64,000 nt of DNA from Asterella californica (taxonomy: Eukaryota > Streptophyta > Marchantiopsida > Marchantiales > Aytoniaceae), in contig JAYKYS010000009.1 in assembly GCA_036924285.1 (NCBI GenBank), positions 20,626,001 to 20,690,000 on the forward strand, given 5' to 3'. The notes under the pieces are model-generated. The model did no database searches, was not told where the DNA came from, and saw nothing but the letters and a program-made list of their open reading frames with translations. This document shows, one piece after another, positions 12,007 through 20,600 of the stretch. The translations under genes were made by a program, and so were the position numbers. Position 1 is the stretch's first letter. Each line of letters begins with the position of its first letter.

Positions 12007-12981
12007 CTACACATCCCAGTCTCCCAAGTGGCCCTTCTGCAAGCCATACTTGTGCAATCCTCTCTTCACCGTCTGAACTACCCTCTCCGCCAAACCATCC
12101 GCCTCAGGATGATCTCGAGATGTAGTCCGATGATCAATCAGCGCCTGATCACACAAGGCCTGAAACTCACCAAGGAACTCTGTACCTTGGTCTGTCAGCA
12201 CTTCAGCTGGTGCTCCGAAACGACTCAGCACTCGATCTAAGAACGCGTACGCCGTCCCTTCACTCGCCTTGTCTGGTAATGCCACCAACTCAATCCACTT
12301 GGAGAAGTGCTCCACCATCACCAACACATACCGGTGGTGACGTACGGTCAACGGTAAGGGTCCCGCAAAATCCAAACTCCAACGGTAACCCAACCCCATA
12401 ATCGGTAAGGGGTGTAACTGTGGAGTAGGAGCATTAAACGATGCTCGTACTCGATCACAAACCACACATCGTGCGACAAATTGTTGCACATCGATGTGCA
12501 TACCACGCCACCAATACTGTCCTTGGAGTAAGCTATGCGTACGCTTCACTCCAAAATGTCCCAACTCCTCATGGGCATGTCGTACTAACTGTTCCCTCTG
12601 GGATGGATGTGGCACTATCCGTACCCTTCCATCACCCCACACTCGAAGTACATGTCGTCTTTCTCGTCGAAATCTCTTCGCTCGTTGAAGGACACGATCT
12701 CGCTCCTTGGCACTTACTGTGCCTACTACCACACCAGTACGTAGATACTCCATCACGATCACATCATCATGGATATCTCGCTGGTCTGGAACACCATCTC
12801 CACCCTCAGGATCTGGAGACTCATCATCTACTCTCTGACCAGAGAAAGATACGACTTGGCCCTCCATACTAAAGTTCATGGCCAACACACAAAGAAAGGC
12901 AGATGCATGCCACCCTGACACTATCTCCTCATCAACCTCGTCATGCCAGCGAGCCCCAGTTGATCCTGCTGACTCGTGCAC
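12007..12981 (-). CDS. Element 1 integrase (zinc-binding and catalytic domains)
   Basis: This domain cuts and joins element DNA into the host genome. In this 324-codon frame an HHCC zinc-binding region covers about residues 137-175 (H137, H142, C172, C175). The catalytic triad is D204 (SLDF), D264 (LTDQGTEF) and E299 (GLAER), a normal D,D-35-E spacing. It belongs to the same polyprotein as the RT but is one frame off in this copy. Near 12954-12963 Element 1 is one base shorter than Element 2, where RNase H and integrase are in one frame, so this is an indel and not a designed frameshift. The apparent start Met lies inside the RNase H overlap and is not a real start. The frame stops at a TAG where Element 2 has CAG. 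Confidence 0.88.
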   Translation of the reverse strand: MHESAGSTGARWHDEVDEEIVSGWHASAFLCVLAMNFSMEGQVVSFSGQRVDDESPDPEGGDGVPDQRDIHDDVIVMEYLRTGVVVGTVSAKERDRVLQRAKRFRRERRHVLRVWGDGRVRIVPHPSQREQLVRHAHEELGHFGVKRTHSLLQGQYWWRGMHIDVQQFVARCVVCDRVRASFNAPTPQLHPLPIMGLGYRWSLDFAGPLPLTVRHHRYVLVMVEHFSKWIELVALPDKASEGTAYAFLDRVLSRFGAPAEVLTDQGTEFLGEFQALCDQALIDHRTTSRDHPEADGLAERVVQTVKRGLHKYGLQKGHLGDWDV

Positions 12982-14429
12982 GGGTTGCGACTCAACCCGT
13001 CGGCATCTAGGTTTGCAACTCCAGGTCTATGTACTACCTGGAAGTCATACTCCTGTAAGATCAGAGCCCATCGTGCAAGCTTCCCTGTAAGCTTGTCGGA
13101 CTCCATCAACCACTTGAGCGGCTGGTGATCCGTGATGAGAGTAAAGGGGTTCCCAAACAGATAACATCGAAAGTGTGCAACAGCCCACACTGCCGCCAAA
13201 CACTCTCCCTCATACGAACTATACCTCGCCTCCGCTGAATTATTGGAGCGACTGGCATACGCCACCACGAACTCCTTTTTCTCATCATCATGCTGAGTCA
13301 GCACTGCTCCAAGTCCCAACATACTCCAATCGGTGTGCAGTTGGAAAGGACGCCCCCTAACGGGTCTCCTCAAGATGGGAGCAGATGTCAACCTATCCTT
13401 GAGCTCTACAAAAGCTCGCTCCTGCTCATCTCCCCACTGCCACTCCTGGTCCACCTTCATCAGCTTGGTCAACGGCTTCGCAATTGCACTAAACCCTTTC
13501 ACGTATCGACGATAGAAGTTCGCCAAACCAACAAATGCTCGAACTCGACTCACATCTGTGGGGCGCGGAATACGTGCAATAGCCTCAACCTTCGTCTGTT
13601 GAACACCCAATCCACCTGGATAGATGGTGTGGTCCAGATACTCTACCAACTCCTGGAAGAACTTACACTTCCTAGGGTGTAACTTCAACCCATGAGCTCT
13701 CAACCGCTCAAACACATCCCGTAAGTGTCTCTCGTGCTCCTCCACTGTAGCACTATAGACTAAGATGTCGTCAATATAACATCTGACAAAATCCAATCCT
13801 GCTAAGATTCTGTCCATCACCCTTTGGAACTCAGCAGGGGCGTTCTTCAACCCAAATGGTAAGAACCGCCACTGATACAAACAATCCTTGCCGTGAGAGT
13901 CAATTCCCCAAAATGCTGTCTTGGACTTATCTTCTTCTCTCACTGGCAACTGATGATACCCTGCTCGAAGATCCAAAGTACTGAAGACCTTCACATGCCC
14001 CACTGCATCAAAGATCTCCTCAGGTGTCGGCATGGCATACTTATCGGACTTCATCTGCCGATTGATAGGACGGTAGTCTCCACACATCCGTCTATCCGTG
14101 TAGTTGCCATACATATCCTTCTTGGCTGGCATAACTGTGGCAGATGCATACTCTCCATGCGACATCTCCACCAACCCAGCCTCCAATAAGTCTTGAGTCC
14201 GACTCTGGATCAAGGCTCTCTCCATGTCACTGTATCTGTAAGGACATCGAAAGATTGGCTTGTCATTAGCCAAGTCGATCCGTATACCAGGTCCCTTCAA
14301 GGTACCCAAATCCTTCATACTGAAGGCAAAACAATTCCTATAGCTCTTCAGGAATCTTTGGACTCTTCGTCTCTCCTCTCTTATAAGCTTGGGTCCGATC
14401 TCCGGCTCCCAAGTATCCTCTGTCACCAT
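12921..14429 (-). CDS. Element 1 reverse transcriptase and RNase H
   Basis: This copies the element RNA into DNA. The frame has 502 codons. RT motifs are visible in order: a fingers motif near 99-122 (MPAKKD...RMCGDYRPIN), motif A at 149-160 (FSTLDLRAGYHQ), motif B near 189-204 (FLPFGLKNAPAEFQR), the catalytic YIDD at 218-221, then the palm-thumb and connection region. RNase H follows from about residue 345 (FQLHTDWSMLGLGAVL) through ITDHQPLKWLM to LDADGLSRN. The frame is the same as the methyltransferase upstream: only the TAG at 14460-14462 and ten codons separate this Met from it, so this Met is probably not the start and the domain is made by readthrough. The sequence is well preserved, with no stop inside. 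Confidence 0.9.
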   Translation of the reverse strand: MVTEDTWEPEIGPKLIREERRRVQRFLKSYRNCFAFSMKDLGTLKGPGIRIDLANDKPIFRCPYRYSDMERALIQSRTQDLLEAGLVEMSHGEYASATVMPAKKDMYGNYTDRRMCGDYRPINRQMKSDKYAMPTPEEIFDAVGHVKVFSTLDLRAGYHQLPVREEDKSKTAFWGIDSHGKDCLYQWRFLPFGLKNAPAEFQRVMDRILAGLDFVRCYIDDILVYSATVEEHERHLRDVFERLRAHGLKLHPRKCKFFQELVEYLDHTIYPGGLGVQQTKVEAIARIPRPTDVSRVRAFVGLANFYRRYVKGFSAIAKPLTKLMKVDQEWQWGDEQERAFVELKDRLTSAPILRRPVRGRPFQLHTDWSMLGLGAVLTQHDDEKKEFVVAYASRSNNSAEARYSSYEGECLAAVWAVAHFRCYLFGNPFTLITDHQPLKWLMESDKLTGKLARWALILQEYDFQVVHRPGVANLDADGLSRNPCTSQQDQLGLAGMTRLMRR

Positions 14430-14453
14430 GCTAGAGGTAGAAGACGAAGTCGT

Positions 14454-14462
14454 TGACTGCTA
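14454..14462 (-). promoter_or_regulatory. Probable stop-codon readthrough site, UAG CAG UCA
   Basis: On the element strand, TAG at 14462-14460 is followed by CAG TCA. This matches UAG-CAR-YYA, the experimentally defined readthrough context of tobacco mosaic virus. Methyltransferase upstream and reverse transcriptase downstream are in the same frame. Element 2 keeps the stop and the context with a different third base (TAG CAA TCA, 38762-38770), so the site stayed intact while the neighbouring sequence drifted. Readthrough would make the RT-integrase part a minor product, as gag-pol readthrough does in other retroelements. Confidence 0.65.
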
Positions 14463-15935
14463 TCTTGCAGCCTCTGGAGCAGTTTCCTTCTGCTCACCAC
14501 CAACAACCTCCACCGCTACTGTGTGTAAAACTTCTGCAGTTCTAGCTGCAAACTCCACACTCTCTCCTATGACATCCCATGATGTCCAAGGATGACGAAC
14601 TCCACGTGCCTCGCCCCCAACCTTTGCCTCCACCGACCCGGTAGGCAAAGAGCTCAAGAGTGCTCGAGCAGTAACACCCGTCGATCGCATCCGACGCTGC
14701 TCAGCCAATCCAAGGCTAACAATCCATGTCAAGCAATTCAAGTCCATTGCTTGACCCAATACTTGACGACGTGAAGCCTCCGACACCGAAGCTACTGCCG
14801 TCGTACCCGTAGTGAAACCCATCGCTCGCTCTCTCTCATCGGCATTGGGCTCCACCAACTGCCGTAATTGAGCATCCCACACAAGCCTAGGTCCTCCATC
14901 TCTGTAAGCATGTGACGCTGGAAAGCTTACCAATGTGGGTAACGCTACCATGGGCCGTCCCACTAGGTTCACCACTGCCATGGGTGACCTATCGACGACT
15001 CTCACTACTTGAGATCGTCGTCTTGCATCCAAGATGCTATCAACAGTGAGATGTGCTGGTCGTCTCACTCCATCGTGTGCTCGCTTAAGCACCTTTCTCG
15101 GTAACAAGTTCGTCCACCACAACCGTGGACGATGTGCACGAGATCCTACTCTCGCTGCATCCAACAACACTGCTGGTCCAATCCAAGACCGCACTTGGTG
15201 CACACTCGCCATCATCTGTGTACGAGCATCACCCAACAAAGAAACGTTCTCCAAGATGTACGCTGGAGAATCCATCTGATGCATCTGGAGATGTCGTAAG
15301 ATCCGTAACATCTCCCATAACATCCTAGATCGCGGGTCATGTAAACCCTGACCTCTCCCTGCACGCGTGTGACCTTGACATGGCCATCCGGCTATCACCA
15401 AGTGAATGGTGCCCACAAACGTAAGATCCTGCGCCCCCAGCAGCGAAATATCCGACGGTAATGCTTGCTGGTATCCTCTAACAGCTGATATGGGCAACAA
15501 CTCAAGATATCTCTGCACCAAACGTGCCACATGTCGCAATGAGATGCGTCTCGCAATCTCATCTCTCTCCACATACAAGTATCGCTGTACTTGTATACCT
15601 GCCTGCAATACCGCAGCCAAACCTATGCTGATCCCTCCAAACAGCTCCAGCACACATACACCTTCCTCTGGATACTGCCACACAATGGGAGTCGTATCCA
15701 ACGGTGATAAGGTCACAGGGTCAGTAGCAGGAACAACCCTTTGTTCCTCTACTGGTGGTACAAAAGCTTCACTCCAAGCCTGCTGCACCAACTGATTAGC
15801 ATACTGCTGCAACTCTCCACTCGAACTCCAGAGTGGCACATCCAAGGCAGATGGTATTAACGTAGACATGCTAGGCATGTCCTCCACCTCCTCATAGATC
15901 GGAGTATCCTCCGCATGGGCATTACCCTCCAACAA
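14460..15935 (-). CDS. Element 1 DNA (cytosine-5) methyltransferase, DNMT3-like
   Basis: This would transfer a methyl group from S-adenosylmethionine to cytosine in DNA. The 491-codon frame shows the conserved motifs in the standard order: motif I at 95-105 (LELFGGISIG, SAM binding), motif II at 121-126 (YVERDE), motif IV at 179-190 with the catalytic cysteine in GWPCQ (C186), motif VI ENV at 229-231, motif VIII near 259-276 (LDAARVGSRAHRPRLWWTN), and motif IX-X at about 366-406 (RERAMGF..., RRQVLGQAMDLN). The spacing, LFGGI...GI motif I, and RRQ.LG.....C motif X are closest to DNMT3/DRM. The unpermuted order is like animal and bryophyte DNMT3, not angiosperm DRM. About 90 residues precede the domain. 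The frame is the same as gag-protease upstream, from which it is parted by one TGA (15945-15947), and as RT downstream. The first codon is TTG, so it is best read as a polyprotein domain. All catalytic residues I can check are present. Confidence 0.85.
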   Translation of the reverse strand: MLEGNAHAEDTPIYEEVEDMPSMSTLIPSALDVPLWSSSGELQQYANQLVQQAWSEAFVPPVEEQRVVPATDPVTLSPLDTTPIVWQYPEEGVCVLELFGGISIGLAAVLQAGIQVQRYLYVERDEIARRISLRHVARLVQRYLELLPISAVRGYQQALPSDISLLGAQDLTFVGTIHLVIAGWPCQGHTRAGRGQGLHDPRSRMLWEMLRILRHLQMHQMDSPAYILENVSLLGDARTQMMASVHQVRSWIGPAVLLDAARVGSRAHRPRLWWTNLLPRKVLKRAHDGVRRPAHLTVDSILDARRRSQVVRVVDRSPMAVVNLVGRPMVALPTLVSFPASHAYRDGGPRLVWDAQLRQLVEPNADERERAMGFTTGTTAVASVSEASRRQVLGQAMDLNCLTWIVSLGLAEQRRMRSTGVTARALLSSLPTGSVEAKVGGEARGVRHPWTSWDVIGESVEFAARTAEVLHTVAVEVVGGEQKETAPEAAR

Positions 15936-15944
15936 CTCGTCCGG

Positions 15945-17780
15945 TCAAGTGATGATCGAACTGAACCCTGCAACGGATGCCATCGTTCCTGGTGTAGGCT
16001 CCGTCGTCCCAACTCTAGCACTGAACCGCACTGGTAAGCGGCTCACTCGTCCCTCACCGGACTGCCAACCTGGTCTGTAAGATGCTGTCTCTGCCCAATA
16101 GTCAATCACGAACCCCATAGGGTACAACACAGCACCTCCCACCAATACATCATAAGACTCTGCGGCTGTAACAATGGCCTTGGCCTTCACCATAGAGCCA
16201 TCCGTAGGGTGATCTGGCTGAACTCTCACCGTCAACATCTCCCGTGTCATGTGTAGAGCCGTACCTCCTGATCCCCCTAGAGATGTCTGCAATTGGAATG
16301 GACATCTCTCTATCTCGGACTTCTTCAGACCCAAACCAATACACGCCGCCTTTCCCAACATCAACGGTTGGGCTCCAGAGTCTAACAAGACCTTCTGGGG
16401 TCGATACACTTTCCCTGAAGGTGCCACCAAACAGAAGATACCACTTCTGTTGTCCAACAACACCAAACCTGGTGCCAAACTAGCACGGTCAATCGCCGGC
16501 CTAGCTGGTAACTCATCTAACCTAGCAGTCGCCGCTTGCCAAGTACCACTGGTAGCTGTCTTGATCCTCGACTCCATGGACACGTCTACCGTCTCTCGCT
16601 GAACTACTTCAGCACTAGAGGTAACTACATCCTCGCTCTCACTGAGCGTGGCCGCCAACTGGAACACTGGAGCCAAGTTGACTCCCAATGCCCTCATATC
16701 CGTGGCTGAGAATAGTGGGGCTCGCAAAACTGCTGTAGTCGCCCCCAACATCGGGTTCGACGTCGCATCCACAGACGTCCAAGGTGGACTCACATCACAC
16801 CCACTCCTGGATGTCGATGCCTCCAACTCTACTGCACCATCGGTAGGTCGTTTAGGAACCATAGATGTGGTCCTCAACACCTCCGATAACGTGAACGACT
16901 GGGGAAGCCTGGCTTGTCTACCAGCCTCCCCGCGTTGTGGATCCAACTCCACTGACGCACCTCGTGGCTCAGAGGCACGTACTGCACATCTAGTCACTGC
17001 TGCAGATGTCTCAATCTGCGCCACACCAGCCATGAAGTCGAAGTCACCTCCTTCTCCTCCATAAGACGTGAAAGCCTCTGTTCTACCTGATCTCCGCTGA
17101 GCCATAGCCATACTAGCTATCCTCTGCTCCAACTGCTCAATCCGAGCAGCCATACCTACCTCTGACGTCGTAGCAGACGATGGAGCGACCGGTCCTCTCC
17201 CAGGTGCTGGACCTCTACCTCCAGCTCGACCACCACGGCCTCCCTGAGCTCCTCCGCCTCGTCCACGATCAGCCTTCTCTTGCCGCAACTCGGGATGGAG
17301 ATCAAAACAACGGTCACTACTGTGACCAGGTCGTCCGCAATGCTCACATTGCCTAGGTACTGCTTGAGACGTCCCTGATGTCCCTGACGTCTCATAACCT
17401 CTCCTCTGTGGACAGTCCCTCTGCTGATGAGGACCATCACACATCCAGCAAGGACCCGCTTGCTGCTGACTAGAGAAGGACGGCATGGGCTTCTGCCCAC
17501 CAGATCCTCCTACACCTCCCTGCGATCGTGACTGCTCTGCACGATCCTTACCACCACCACCACCACGCTGTTGCGTAGCCTGTGATCCTCGAGAAGAGGT
17601 GGTCGCTCCATGTGGTGTCTCCTTGCTAAACCCAGCAACCACCACCCTCTCCTCCACCATGTTGAGCTCAATCCGCTCAGCCAGACTAAAGACAACCGCC
17701 AACGTCGGAGAGGTATCTCTAAGAAGAGTAGCATCTCTAACTCTCCTACGCAGCTCCCGGTCTAGTATTCCATACCAGAA
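15945..17780 (-). CDS. Element 1 gag C-terminal part (nucleocapsid) and aspartic protease
   Basis: The frame continues gag after a TAG at 17781-17783. An early segment (FWYGILDRELRRRVRDATLL) completes the capsid-type helical region. Two CCHC zinc knuckles that bind RNA follow: C-W-M-C-DGPH-QQRD-C and C-E-H-C-GRPG-H-SSDR-C. A Gly/Arg-rich stretch comes next, then a long low-conservation linker. Retropepsin is near the end, with active site LLDSGAQPLML, followed by a DVLVGGAVLYPMG flap-end motif, as in Ty3/gypsy proteases that process the polyprotein. The frame ends with TGA (15945-15947), directly before methyltransferase codons in the same frame. Element 2 is deleted here, so I cannot tell whether that TGA is a signal or decay. 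Confidence 0.8.
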   Translation of the reverse strand, partial: FWYGILDRELRRRVRDATLLRDTSPTLAVVFSLAERIELNMVEERVVVAGFSKETPHGATTSSRGSQATQQRGGGGGKDRAEQSRSQGGVGGSGGQKPMPSFSSQQQAGPCWMCDGPHQQRDCPQRRGYETSGTSGTSQAVPRQCEHCGRPGHSSDRCFDLHPELRQEKADRGRGGGAQGGRGGRAGGRGPAPGRGPVAPSSATTSEVGMAARIEQLEQRIASMAMAQRRSGRTEAFTSYGGEGGDFDFMAGVAQIETSAAVTRCAVRASEPRGASVELDPQRGEAGRQARLPQSFTLSEVLRTTSMVPKRPTDGAVELEASTSRSGCDVSPPWTSVDATSNPMLGATTAVLRAPLFSATDMRALGVNLAPVFQLAATLSESEDVVTSSAEVVQRETVDVSMESRIKTATSGTWQAATARLDELPARPAIDRASLAPGLVLLDNRSGIFCLVAPSGKVYRPQKVLLDSGAQPLMLGKAACIGLGLKKSEIERCPFQLQTSLGGSGGTALHMTREMLTVRVQPDHPTDGSMVKAKAIVTAAESYDVLVGGAVLYPMGFVIDYWAETASYRPGWQSGEGRVSRLPVRFSARVGTTEPTPGTMASVAGFSSIIT

Positions 17781-18599
17781 CTAGACTGCCTGTGCTTCCA
17801 TCACCCCTTGGGTAACGCTGATCAACCGCCTCATGCGAGTAAACGCCTCGCGTAGGCTCTCTCCAGTCTTCCGCTGGAACTCCTGCAGACTCCTCAACTT
17901 GTCGGTCCGCACACCCTGATAGTTCTTCCTCAAACATTGGAAGAACTGAACCACAGGGTTAAACCCTGGTGGTATCCCGCTCACACTACCACCTGCTCCA
18001 CTACTTGTGGATGCACCGATAGTAGGTACTCCACCACCTGTGGCTGCACCACTGCTACTGGCACCCGAACTCGCAGGTGCTACGCCTCCCGAAACTACGC
18101 CAGTAGTGATAGAAACGTAGTTGGGAGACCAATGTTGTCTCCACAACTCGATCTCAACACTGTAATCTCGCCTGAACTCATGATAATCGTCCATCGGCGG
18201 TCCCTCCAAGTGCTGGAACAAACCCTTCCACGCCATGAAGGGTGTAAACAGCTGTGGGTTCCGCATCTGCTGCAGATCGCACCAACTGTCGAACTCTTGG
18301 ATGAAGTCATCCAGCTCAATGGTACCAACTGTACCCGAGTAACGTCGAGACCCCTTCGTGGCCCCATAGATCTCGTCCATGTCCCACAACAACGGTGTGG
18401 CGACACTAGACTCACCATCAGAAAACGCGCTGTCTGCGTCTGACTCGTCCTCTGGAACAACCGACGGCAATGGTGTAGGTAGTCGGTACCTCACCCCACT
18501 CCGTGTATACCCACTGTCCGAGAAGTCCCCACCAGAACCTCCCGAGAACTCCGTGATGAGCGAATCCCGCCAACACACTCCCCAACTGGAATGTCGCAA
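17781..18599 (-). CDS. Element 1 gag, capsid-like N-terminal part
   Basis: This forms the particle shell. The 272-codon frame starts with an acidic and Ser-rich stretch. A retrotransposon gag fold follows at about residues 85-150 (ELDDFIQEFDSWCDLQQ, then a W..L..HLEG helix) and again near 215-268 (FFQCLRKNYQGVRTDKLRSLQEFQRK, RESL-type helices). The frame is closed by a TAG, but gag sequence continues in the same frame behind it. The next residues make CAG-to-TAG decay the simplest explanation. The first codon of the open frame lies about 1.7 kb from the 5' LTR; the real Met may be any of the early ones. Confidence 0.75.
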   Translation of the reverse strand: MRHSSWGVCWRDSLITEFSGGSGGDFSDSGYTRSGVRYRLPTPLPSVVPEDESDADSAFSDGESSVATPLLWDMDEIYGATKGSRRYSGTVGTIELDDFIQEFDSWCDLQQMRNPQLFTPFMAWKGLFQHLEGPPMDDYHEFRRDYSVEIELWRQHWSPNYVSITTGVVSGGVAPASSGASSSGAATGGGVPTIGASTSSGAGGSVSGIPPGFNPVVQFFQCLRKNYQGVRTDKLRSLQEFQRKTGESLREAFTRMRRLISVTQGVMEAQAV

Positions 18600-20302
18600 T
18601 CTCCGTCACCACCGTAACCACCACTTGCCTAACCCCGCTCCTACTGAGCTCACCTATCTCCTACTAGGACGGTCAAGGTAAGGGCAACCTGTACCTGCCA
18701 TCACCACAGGCAGCCTCTCACGGTCTGTTGGTCGTCACTCCAACCGCACCGTGAGAGAGACAAAGATAGTCTGACTGGTCCACAACTCCAGCCTCACTAT
18801 CGACAGCACACTGGAATGAACTCACTCCGGAAATCAAGCGCCAACACAAGCAAACGCGGCGCACAAACAGGAAGCAGAGTATGGAGGGGTTCCAACCACA
18901 AGAAGTCCAAACGATAACCCTCCACACTCAAACATTCACATAAAGAGAAACCCAGCCCCACCCGGACTGACAACTCCTTGTCGGTGACCACATGCACAAT
19001 ATATGGTCACCAACAGTCGTAACTGACACTGGAGGTCACTAACTAGATGTCCACACCTCTAGTAGCTCCAAAAACATCCACGTGGTAGCTCTACTAGCTC
19101 ACCCAAGACAACTGCCACCAATTGCCTCCATACGCGCCTCTACGGTGTAGGCAAACACTACCACAACTATAGCTTCCCCCTAATACTGTGGGGTCACCCT
19201 ACCACTCCTCTAGGGACGTGCGAGAAGGTCTCCTACTACCTTATACAAGTCCATAAGTACTTGCACGCATCCCTGTAGGACACCAAGAGCTATTGGTCTA
19301 GTGGTAAAGCCAAAGCTAAGACTACAGAGTCAAGAGTCCATGTCCAGGAATAGTGTTGGGATGGGTGACCAGCTGGTTTTACCCTTCCCACACACCTGAA
19401 GCTTGGATACCTCTCTCACGCACGCCAGCAAGCTGGCTTGCGGCGGGCGCGGGCTCGGGCTCAGGCTCAGGCTCAGCTCCGCTCCGCCTCCGCACTCTCG
19501 CACTCCGCTCTCACGCCTCCGCACTCACGCAACTCTGCTCTCTCCGCACTCCACACCTCGACACTCCTGCTCACTCTCCGCTCCGCTCCGCTTGAAGTAG
19601 AGTAGAACAGGTACACACACACCAGAAGAAGCTCGAATTGCAAAGGATTGCACCAAAACAGCCTCCAAAACAGCGAAAACAGCTTGCGGGTGCACACGGG
19701 TGACCAAAATCTGACGTAAAACAGCAAGAACCTCCAAATCCAACCCGAACACCACCAAAACAGATTCGCAAATGCACCACACACACTTCGCGGATGCACA
19801 CACACACACAAAAAAACTACTAAACTCGAGTTTTCTCACGAAATTGAGCCAAAATCTGACGTAACTAGCCTTTTAGTGCTTGCGGGTTTCACGGCAGCGA
19901 ACTTCGACATGCCATAACTTCTTCAATCCTTGGCCAAACTCCACGAAACTTAGTGCGCTAGAATCGTCTCTCCAATGCGCTTCCAAAGAGTCCACTCCGG
20001 CCCGACATTGACAAGTATTTCAGCTGCTACGCCCAAACGCGCAATCCGACTCCAACAACACACTTCAAGAACATTCTGCAAAATTTCTGCAGCGCTTCCG
20101 CATGACAGAAATCTCCACTCGATCCCAATCAACAGCAAATCGATCTGCGACAGCAATGTAGCACGGCGTCCACACACCTCGATCACAGCTCCAAACAATC
20201 AACCACGAACAACAACGCCCGAAGATACCAGCGGACGATTTCCGATTTCAGATCTGCGAGCTCTTACTGAACTCCGCCTCGACCTGCACTGAGTTCTTTG
20301 AG
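18600..20302 (-). other. Element 1 5' leader
   Basis: About 1.7 kb between 5' LTR and gag without a defensible gene. It includes a GC-rich low-complexity run (about 19440-19590, repeated CTCCGC and GGCTC words) and a CACA-rich stretch (about 19785-19812). No convincing primer-binding site lies next to 20303, possibly because the 5' LTR has lost its last 106 bp and its neighbourhood. Confidence 0.5.
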
Positions 20303-20596
20303 TAATCTGAATACAGAGATTACCATCTCCAACACCACAACAAGGACTACTCACAAACGGTCAAGCCAAACCCACTCTAAACGCGAAGAGAATCCGGGTT
20401 ACACTCAACTAGACTATCCACCATAGCCTGGAGCTTGAAGGCTCAACTCAAAGAACTAAGGCCTCCAAGCCCTACCTGCGAAGTTTACCCCTAGTGGACT
20501 CTCTCTCCAACTCGCCCTAACGGCACTAACGGCCTTACCGGGATGCGTCACTTCGCACTCGGTCAACCTAGCCGAGGTGCCCAAACTGACGTGACA
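20303..20596 (-). repeat. Element 1 5' LTR, lacking its last 106 bp
   Basis: It matches 10759-11052 of the 3' LTR closely over about 294 bp, then diverges exactly where the 106-bp terminal block should begin. Its outer end abuts GTGA, which also flanks the other side of the element. A deletion after insertion would remove the U5 end and the tRNA primer site, so this copy could not be mobilised in the normal way. Confidence 0.75.
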
Positions 20597-20600
20597 GTGA

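Larger units (their letters stand above)
10652..20596 (-). mobile_element. Element 1: Ty3/gypsy retrotransposon carrying a DNA methyltransferase and a PHD finger
   Basis: This 9.9-kb element is read on the minus strand. The insertion ends are TG...CA on the element strand. GTGA flanks both sides (10648-10651 and 20597-20600), a plausible 4-bp target duplication. Gene order in the sense direction is 5' LTR core, a leader of about 1.7 kb, gag, two CCHC knuckles, aspartic protease, cytosine methyltransferase, UAG, reverse transcriptase, RNase H, integrase, PHD finger, purine-rich tract, 3' LTR. From gag to the end of RNase H everything lies in one reading frame, interrupted by single stops (17781-17783, 15945-15947, 14460-14462). 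A one-base shift occurs near 12955 and another stop at 12007-12009. RT-RNaseH-integrase order places it in Ty3/gypsy (Metaviridae). Comparison with Element 2 shows which breaks are decay. Confidence 0.9.

Noticed and set aside
12007..12009. TAG in integrase (followed by TTA) as a second readthrough site
   Set aside because: Element 2 has CAG at this codon and the following codons do not fit CARYYA.
12921..12981. Overlap of RT and integrase frames as a programmed frameshift
   Set aside because: Element 2 has one extra base here and keeps both domains in one frame, so the shift in Element 1 is best explained by an indel.
15945..15947. TGA between protease and methyltransferase as a recoding signal
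   Set aside because: The context (TGA CCG) matches no readthrough consensus I know, and Element 2 is deleted here, so it cannot be tested; left open.
11385..18681. Many plus-strand open frames across Element 1 (for example 12441-12872, 16648-17064)
   Set aside because: They are antisense shadows of the long minus-strand domains with no motif of their own.
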